Source: Actinoplanes sichuanensis (lineage in GTDB: Bacteria > Actinomycetota > Actinomycetes > Mycobacteriales > Micromonosporaceae). Taken from it: a stretch of DNA of 64,000 nt. The DNA is taken from the NCBI RefSeq assembly GCF_033097365.1, contig NZ_AP028461.1:4650001-4714000 (forward strand), given 5' to 3'. The translations under genes and the position numbers were made by a program. The notes beneath the pieces are model-generated. The model saw only the letters and a program-made list of their open reading frames with translations, did no database searches and was not told the origin of the DNA. How positions within the stretch are numbered: the stretch's first letter is position 1; each line of letters starts with the position of its first letter. Shown here piece by piece: positions 59,232-64,000 of the stretch.

Positions 59232-59588
59232 TCACGTCCAGGACGAATCGCAGGAATTGCAGCCCCAGTGAATGCCGTAGTGAGCGTTGAAGTTCCAGAG
59301 CTCCGTGTACGCCGACTGCCGGGTGCCGTACACGCGAGGCGACCGGTAGTTGTCCGAGGCCTGCATCGCCACCGACAGCGTCCCGTCGCAGTTCCCGCTG
59401 ACCTTCTCCGTCTGCGCCCAGAAATGGCCGTTCCCACCGCCGCTGGAGATGTAGTTCGACCCGCAGGAACGCTGCACCGTCCGATTGCCGCCGACCGCCA
59501 GCGCCGGCGCGGGAGCAGCGAGAACCGCACCCAACGCCGCGGTCACCGCGGCGCACATCACGATGGATCCACGATTTCGTCTCTTCAC
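59232..59588 (-). CDS. Small secreted four-Cys protein, paralogue A
   Basis: The product has 118 residues and starts with GTG (59588) after ggggacgag. Its signal peptide (CAAVTAALGAVLAAPAPALA) precedes a mature part of about 88 residues with the same four cysteines as paralogue B, and the shared segments HFWAQTEK, LSVAM, SPRVYGTRQSAYTEL and IHWGCNSC. Two disulfide bonds are likely. The role is unknown. A gene resembling Imm51 is divergent at 59756, so a secreted toxin or inhibitor is one possibility. Confidence 0.8.
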   Translation of the reverse strand: MKRRNRGSIVMCAAVTAALGAVLAAPAPALAVGGNRTVQRSCGSNYISSGGGNGHFWAQTEKVSGNCDGTLSVAMQASDNYRSPRVYGTRQSAYTELWNFNAHYGIHWGCNSCDSSWT

Positions 59589-59755
59589 ATCTCGTCCCCG
59601 TTCGATGATCGGCCGCGCGCCTCACGCGGACTCGTTCGTTCAGCGTGGTCGACACGTCACCGGGACGACAGGAACGCCACCGGCAGCTCACCGGCAGCTT
59701 CGCCCGAACCGACGGCATCAAGCGACGACGCCCGAGCGAGCCCTACCATGCCCGG

Positions 59756-60097
59756 GTGACTGACGATCTCTCGCTGGCTCCGTTCCGCATCCACACCGTC
59801 GATGACGGATCACACCAGCTCTGGCTCTTCGACGGCGATATGGAAGAGGTCGCAGACGTCTTCGAGGATCGCGACGCCGAAAGCAACGGACACGGATGGG
59901 AGAGCTTCGCCAGGTGGCTGCTCGAAGCCGAGATGCCCGACAGCGCCGAGCGGATCTGGTTCGGCTCCGAGAGCGGCACCTTCGTGGCCGGGAGCTCCGA
60001 CCGGACAGCGCTACGCCGGCTCGCCGAGCGCCTACACACCGCCTTCCACGACCGCCCACTACTGGCACGACTCGTCACCGAGGCCGAACTCGACTGA
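59756..60097 (+). CDS. Imm51-like immunity protein
   Basis: The product (113 residues from GTG 59756) has the pattern of the Imm51 family of polymorphic-toxin immunity proteins: SNGHGWESFARWLLEAEMP, RIWFGSESGTFVAGSSD and ALRRLAERLH, matching the usual N-G-x-x-W-E-x, F-x-x-E-x-G-x-F and closing helix. Such proteins sit next to the toxin they block. Neither neighbour is a recognised toxin; the divergent secreted paralogues are the nearest candidates. Confidence 0.75.
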   Translation: MTDDLSLAPFRIHTVDDGSHQLWLFDGDMEEVADVFEDRDAESNGHGWESFARWLLEAEMPDSAERIWFGSESGTFVAGSSDRTALRRLAERLHTAFHDRPLLARLVTEAELD

Positions 60098-60140
60098 ACG
60101 GCTCCGGCGTCGCCGGCGGACGGTGGCGCGACCCTGGTGG

Positions 60141-60593
60141 TCACGTCGCCGTCCGGACGTCCTCTCGCCTGCTTCGGACGTAGTCCCGGTATTCCTCGCC
60201 GACCACAGCGTGGTTGACCCAGCGGTCGGGGCGGGCGCCGGCCAGACGCTCGGCGAGCGACATCGCTTCCACCTCGTCCTCCGTCACGCCCAACTCCCGA
60301 CCTTCACCGGCATACTCCTCGTCGACCGGGTCGACCGACATGAGGTTGGGCAGGTCACCTACCTGGCCGTCGTCAGGGTCCTGCACGGTGTGAACCGAGA
60401 TGCGGTATCGCCCGTCGCCCGGGCTGATCTCCACCCACCGGATGACGGGCTCGCCGTCGATCTGCGCACCGCCGAGGAACTGTTCGATGCCGTTGCCACG
60501 ACGCAGAGCGCCTACGGCGAACTGTCGGGTGAGGTGGCGCATCCGGAAAGCGTAGTGCTGAGCGGCTCGACTGTTGACCTCGAAGATCACCAC
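60141..60593 (-). CDS. Hypothetical protein
   Basis: The 150-residue product (MVIFEVNSRAAQHYAFRM) has strand-rich stretches (VIRWVEISPGDGRYRISVHTVQD) and an acidic helical part (PVDEEYAGEGRELGVTEDEVEAMSLAERL). No family is recognised. It follows the nucleotidyltransferase gene by 15 bp and so is likely in its operon. Confidence 0.65.
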   Translation of the reverse strand: MVIFEVNSRAAQHYAFRMRHLTRQFAVGALRRGNGIEQFLGGAQIDGEPVIRWVEISPGDGRYRISVHTVQDPDDGQVGDLPNLMSVDPVDEEYAGEGRELGVTEDEVEAMSLAERLAGARPDRWVNHAVVGEEYRDYVRSRREDVRTAT

Positions 60594-60608
60594 AGCTCGG
60601 CGGTTCTG

Positions 60609-61163
60609 TCACTCAGCCGCTCTCGTGTCCTCTTCGGTCGTTTCTTCGGCGAGCAGGCTTCGTAGTATCTCCATGTCGACGATGTCCTTCTGCCGCCATG
60701 GCCGGCCGTGGCGCAGGCGCGGAAACTGCTCCTTCATCGCGAGCATCCCGGCGAGACTCATGGCCAGGACGGGTGTGCCGTCGAGCATCACGGGCACGTC
60801 GTCGAAGGATCCGGACGGAAACCGCCAATCCGCAAACCGCCCGAGCGGCTGATCGAATGATCGATCCGGCCGACGGTCGAAGTAGGCGGTGCTGAACGGC
60901 GTCCCGTCGAGGACGAACTCACAGGCCTCCTCCGGGGGCTGCGTCGCCAGAGCCGTACCGCCGATCCCTTCGATCAACGCTTTTGACTGCTCGGCGTGGA
61001 CACGTTCGACCCAGAACTCCACGTCGCCGTGCTCGCGCGTGATCCGGCCGATCCTCGCGTCGAGTCCCCAGCCACCGAACAGCCACGCCGAAATGCCTGC
61101 AGGTTCTACGACCGCGACGACCTCGCGGATGACCTGCAACTGCGCCCGGGCCTTCGCGTCCAT
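60609..61163 (-). CDS. Nucleotidyltransferase, aminoglycoside-adenylyltransferase-like
   Basis: The 184-residue product has the nucleotidyltransferase motif AWLFGGWGLDARIGRITREHGDVEF, in which GGW-(A/G)-(I/L)-D-A and the H-x-D-(I/V)-(D/E) pair are the signature of ANT(2'')/LinB-like enzymes. The second acid is Glu rather than Asp. A later stretch (LRHGRPWRQKDIVDMEIL) matches the conserved R.KD..D.. of this group. Whether it modifies an antibiotic or another molecule is open. It is divergent from the HAD gene. Confidence 0.8.
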   Translation of the reverse strand: MDAKARAQLQVIREVVAVVEPAGISAWLFGGWGLDARIGRITREHGDVEFWVERVHAEQSKALIEGIGGTALATQPPEEACEFVLDGTPFSTAYFDRRPDRSFDQPLGRFADWRFPSGSFDDVPVMLDGTPVLAMSLAGMLAMKEQFPRLRHGRPWRQKDIVDMEILRSLLAEETTEEDTRAAE

Positions 61164-61257
61164 GGACCGATCCTGTCACGCGGTTCGATCGTCGAGTCGG
61201 GATCGGCCTGTCAACGGCCGGACGTTCGGCCGGGGAGATCAGTGGATATGGTGCGGC

Positions 61258-61983
61258 ATGCTGATCAACGGGATGCCCGAACCGATCAAGGGAGTCATCT
61301 TCGACTTCCACGGCACGCTGGTCACGGGCGGCGACGCCGGTCGGTGGATCGACGCCGCCTTTCGCCATCTGGCGGTGAACGGCGGCCCGACGCCGGATCT
61401 GAGTGCCGACCAGCTCACCGGCCTGCGTGATCACCTGGACCGGATCTGGCAGCACGCCCACACGATCGACCCGGGAAGCGAGCGCGATCTCAGCCACGAT
61501 CGTCACCGGGAGGTCTTCCGAGAAACCGTCGCTCTACGTCCCGAGGTCACACCCGATCTGATCGCCGCACTGTACGCGGTGATGCCGGATCAGTGGGCGC
61601 CCTTCGACGACACCCTGCCGGTGCTTCGCGAGCTGAAGTCACGCGGTGTCAGGATCGTGGTGCTGTCCAACATCGGGATCGACATTCGTCCGCACCTCGA
61701 CCGGGCCGGGTTGGGCGCTCTGCTCGACGGGGTGATTCTGTCCTTCGAGGTGGGGCTGGTGAAGCCGGATCCGGCCATCTTCGCCCAGGCGCTGGAGTCG
61801 CTCGGCGTCGCGGGCGGCCAGACGTTGATGGTGGGCGACAGTCCCCGAGACGATGTCGGCGGGGCTTCGCTGCAGATTCGAACATTGATCCTGCCGCGTA
61901 CGGAGGGCCCGGTTCACGGCCTGGGCATGGTCGTCCAGATGATCGGGGACGACGTCGGCGATCCGCGGTCTTCGTCCCATTAG
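61258..61983 (+). CDS. HAD-family hydrolase
   Basis: The 241-residue product from ATG 61258 (ATG 61273 is also possible) has HAD motif I (VIFDFHGTLV), II (VLSNIG), III (VGLVKPDPAIF) and IV (MVGDSPRDDVGG). Motif I has His in place of the second Asp of DxD, which normally serves as acid-base residue in phosphatases. The group includes haloacid-dehalogenase- and phosphatase-like members; the substrate is unknown. Confidence 0.87.
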   Translation: MLINGMPEPIKGVIFDFHGTLVTGGDAGRWIDAAFRHLAVNGGPTPDLSADQLTGLRDHLDRIWQHAHTIDPGSERDLSHDRHREVFRETVALRPEVTPDLIAALYAVMPDQWAPFDDTLPVLRELKSRGVRIVVLSNIGIDIRPHLDRAGLGALLDGVILSFEVGLVKPDPAIFAQALESLGVAGGQTLMVGDSPRDDVGGASLQIRTLILPRTEGPVHGLGMVVQMIGDDVGDPRSSSH

Positions 61984-62042
61984 TCCGTGCGGTGGTACAG
62001 GGTGGGTCCACCGGGCGCGGCCGCGAGGTTACGGTCGGACCC

Positions 62043-63248
62043 ATGACCCTACGACGGACGCCCGACCCCACGGTCGGCGCGGAGATTCGTGCGCGCCGCC
62101 TGCTGCGGGGCTGGAGTGTTCGGTTCGCCGCCAGCAGGGCCGGTATCTCGCATGCCACGTGGAGCCGCATCGAACGAGGGTTGCAGACGGCCGACAACCG
62201 TTTCATGCTGGCCGGTATCGCCGGTGCGCTGGAGTGCACTCCGGCCGAGTTGGCCGGGGCCGTCGTGCCGGCCCCGGACCGGCTGACCGCAGCGGGCCGG
62301 GCCGGGGTGCTCGGCCTGCGGACGGCCCTGGTCGACATCGATCTGGCCGAGCCGCCCGCCGGGTCGGCGCCGCCGATCGCCGATCTTCGCGGGAGAGTCG
62401 CTCTGGTGGGCGCCCGGTATCGGGCGTGCGACTACGCGGGCGCGGCGAATCTGCTTCCGGATCTGCTGCGTCACCTGCACACCGAGACGGCCGGGCCGCA
62501 TCCTCGGGAGGCGCTGCGGTTGCTCTGCGAGGCGACCCATACCGCCTCGTCGGTGCTGCGGGGTCTCGGATATGCGTCGGACGCGTGGCTGGGCGCGCAG
62601 CGGTGCCGGGACGCGGCGGACGCGGCCGGCGATCCGGTGCTTCAGGGGCATGCGGCGTACGTGTTGGCCAGCGCGGCGATCGCCTGTGGCTCGCACCAGC
62701 GGGGGCAGACACTCGCCGAGCGTGCGGTGGACGATCTGCGCCGGCACGTGGCCCGGTCCGGTGGGTTGGAGGTGCTCGGATCGTTGTGTCTGGTCGCCGC
62801 GCTGGCGAGCCGGTTCCGGCAGCGGTTCGACGACAGCCGGGATTGGCTGATGGAGGCGTCCGGTCTGGCGCGGCGCACCGGTGAGACCGACACGATGGGC
62901 ATGTTCTTCGGCCCCACCAACGTGAACATCTGGCGGATGAGCATCGAGGTCGAAGGCGGCGACCCGGTTCGGGTCGTGGAGATCGCCCGGCAGACTGACT
63001 CGGCGGCGATTCCGGTCGGGGTGCGGCAGGTCTTCTACTACGCCGACACCGCGCGGGCCCTGGCCGGTATCGGCGGCCGCGACGGTGAGGCGATCCGTTT
63101 CCTGCTGATCGCGGAACGGGTTGCGCCGCAGCACGTGCGCACCTGCCCTGAGCTGGCCGCCACCGTTCGGCTTCTGCTGGATCGTTCGCGACGGCAGACG
63201 GGCGGCGCCGAGGTGCGGGCCCTCTACGAACGCATGCAATTGAACTGA
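62043..63248 (+). CDS. XRE-family regulator with TPR-like sensor region
   Basis: The 401-residue protein has an N-terminal helix-turn-helix (VGAEIRARRLLRGWSVRFAASRAGISHATWSRIERGLQTADNRFMLAGIAGALECTPAELA, residues about 10-72) and a long alpha-helical region with tetratricopeptide-like alternation (for example ARYRACDYAGAANLLPDLLRHL and LQGHAAYVLASAAIACGSHQRGQTLAERAVDDLRRHV). This plan is typical of actinomycete RRNPP-like or small-molecule-sensing regulators. The target genes are unknown. Confidence 0.85.
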   Translation: MTLRRTPDPTVGAEIRARRLLRGWSVRFAASRAGISHATWSRIERGLQTADNRFMLAGIAGALECTPAELAGAVVPAPDRLTAAGRAGVLGLRTALVDIDLAEPPAGSAPPIADLRGRVALVGARYRACDYAGAANLLPDLLRHLHTETAGPHPREALRLLCEATHTASSVLRGLGYASDAWLGAQRCRDAADAAGDPVLQGHAAYVLASAAIACGSHQRGQTLAERAVDDLRRHVARSGGLEVLGSLCLVAALASRFRQRFDDSRDWLMEASGLARRTGETDTMGMFFGPTNVNIWRMSIEVEGGDPVRVVEIARQTDSAAIPVGVRQVFYYADTARALAGIGGRDGEAIRFLLIAERVAPQHVRTCPELAATVRLLLDRSRRQTGGAEVRALYERMQLN

Positions 63249-63432
63249 TCGGCGGCGGATCATGTCGACGCGTGCCGCGTCTGGCGTTGACGTCGTGGAT
63301 CGCCAGGCGAGCCGCCGTTACTGTGCGTGACAGCCGCAAAGCCTAAAGTTCTTCGTCGTCGACGGCAGCAACCGCGCGGGGCCATCGCGTTCAGAGGGAG
63401 GAACAGTTCCCCCGCCCCGAGGAGTCACCGCA

Positions 63433-64000
63433 ATGGCGATCAGCCGCCGCAAGCTCGAACTGGTGGGCGCCATGGCCGCCGTCGTGGTCGTCGCCGCCGG
63501 CATCGGCATCAGCACCGCGAACGCCGGCACCCGCGGCCCCTGGCACAGCGCCGAACCGACCAGGAGCACTCCGACCAGGGCCGTCACCACTCCCCCCGCA
63601 CCGGCCGTCACCTCGCCCACGCCGAAACCGGGCACGTCACGCCCGGCCACCGCCACCGCGTCCACGACCTCACCCGCCGCGGCGTCCCCGGCCGTGTCGG
63701 TCTCGGCCACGACCGGCACGAACGCGGGCACCTGGACACCGCCGCCGGCCGACGCGACGTTCGACTATCAGATCGGCGGGGCCTACCCGCCGCCGGCCGG
63801 GGTGACCGTGGTCAGCCGCGACAGCGAGGCGGCACCGGCCGCCGGGCTCTACAACATCTGCTACCTCAACGCGTTCCAGGCTCAGCCCGGCGCCGAGTCG
63901 TGGTGGCAGACCAACCACCCGGACCTGTTGCTCCGCGACAGCAACGGCGACCTCGTGATCGACGAGGACTGGAACGAGCCGATGCTCGACTTCTCCACCG
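63433..64000 (+). CDS. Secreted GH114-type glycosidase, 3' end outside window
   Basis: The gene runs off the right edge. A signal anchor (LVGAMAAVVVVAAGIGISTANA) is followed by a Thr/Pro/Ser-rich linker and then the start of a catalytic domain: FDYQIGGAYPPPAGVTVVSRD, AAGLYNICYLNAFQ, WWQTNHPDLLLRD and DEDWNEPMLDFST. This matches the endo-alpha-1,4-polygalactosaminidase (GH114, TM1410-like) family, which cuts galactosamine polymers. The ribosome region before the ATG is weak (gaggagtcaccgca). Its leader holds a small hairpin described under findings. Confidence 0.75.
   Translation, partial: MAISRRKLELVGAMAAVVVVAAGIGISTANAGTRGPWHSAEPTRSTPTRAVTTPPAPAVTSPTPKPGTSRPATATASTTSPAAASPAVSVSATTGTNAGTWTPPPADATFDYQIGGAYPPPAGVTVVSRDSEAAPAAGLYNICYLNAFQAQPGAESWWQTNHPDLLLRDSNGDLVIDEDWNEPMLDFST

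Noticed and set aside
1..64000. tRNA, rRNA and prophage genes
   Set aside because: I found no tRNA T-loop pattern with fitting arms, no rRNA segment and no cluster of phage structural genes. A covariance search would be needed to be certain.

Overview
The window comes from a very GC-rich (roughly 70 percent) Gram-positive actinobacterium. GC-rich third codon positions, many GTG starts with GTGA or ATGA overlaps, BTAD, nSTAND/WD40 and CHAT signalling proteins, a SigB/SigF/SigG-type sigma factor, a HAIR-type heat-shock operator and GH114 and lactococcin-972 families all point to a filamentous actinomycete. I would guess Micromonosporaceae (Actinoplanes-like), but no rRNA or tRNA gene is present to prove it. 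No prophage or CRISPR array was seen.

Layout. 1-4.1 kb: the end of an O-methyltransferase gene and a siderophore-uptake operon (binding lipoprotein plus two FecCD permeases, no ATPase). 4.1-8.8 kb: a nucleoside hydrolase with a 61-bp duplicated scar behind it, and a 1196-residue HTH-nSTAND1-WD40 protein. 8.8-13.7 kb: a lactococcin-972-type bacteriocin locus (precursor, 687-residue membrane protein, ABC ATPase) split by an IS605-type element carrying tnpA and tnpB. 13.8-19.0 kb: two divergent, homologous membrane-anchored proteins and a large TPR-CHAT protease. 19.1-22.6 kb: secreted beta-helix protein, SDR/TetR pair with operator, HIT protein, anti-sigma-type ATPase. 22.8-27.2 kb: a LysM-BTAD membrane regulator divergent from a degenerate Hsp70-like membrane protein. 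27.3-34.8 kb: diguanylate cyclase, a membrane protein, a remarkable secreted protein made of four kinds of short-period repeats, a VOC protein and a GGDEF-EAL protein. 35.0-36.6 kb: TetR regulon (MBL hydrolase, truncated redoxin relic, three operators). 36.6-39.8 kb: small genes, a frameshifted CBS gene, a recombinase-like relic, a methyltransferase and a GAF protein. 39.9-49.6 kb: histidine kinase, antibiotic-type ABC exporter, ZIP transporter, lipoprotein, sigma factor, GntR-ABC operon, Hsp20 with HAIR operator. 49.7-55.9 kb: a LacI-like sensor fused to GGDEF and EAL, divergent from a sugar ABC transporter. 55.9-60.1 kb: WD40 and small membrane protein, cold-shock-like protein, two tandem small secreted Cys-rich paralogues, an Imm51-like protein. 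60.1-64 kb: nucleotidyltransferase, HAD hydrolase, XRE regulator and the start of a secreted GH114 enzyme.

How it fits together. The window is accessory-rich: competition (bacteriocin export, possible Imm51 immunity, CHAT and nSTAND effectors) alternates with c-di-GMP signalling (three GGDEF proteins) and stress control (sigma factor, HspR-type box, TetR and GntR circuits). The candidates I consider most worth a second look are the IS-split lactococcin-972 locus with a TnpA that has HMQ in place of HUH, the four-block repeat protein at 30.9 kb, the divergent paralogue plus CHAT cassette at 13.8-19 kb, and the tandem secreted paralogues beside an Imm51-like gene at 58.9-60.1 kb.
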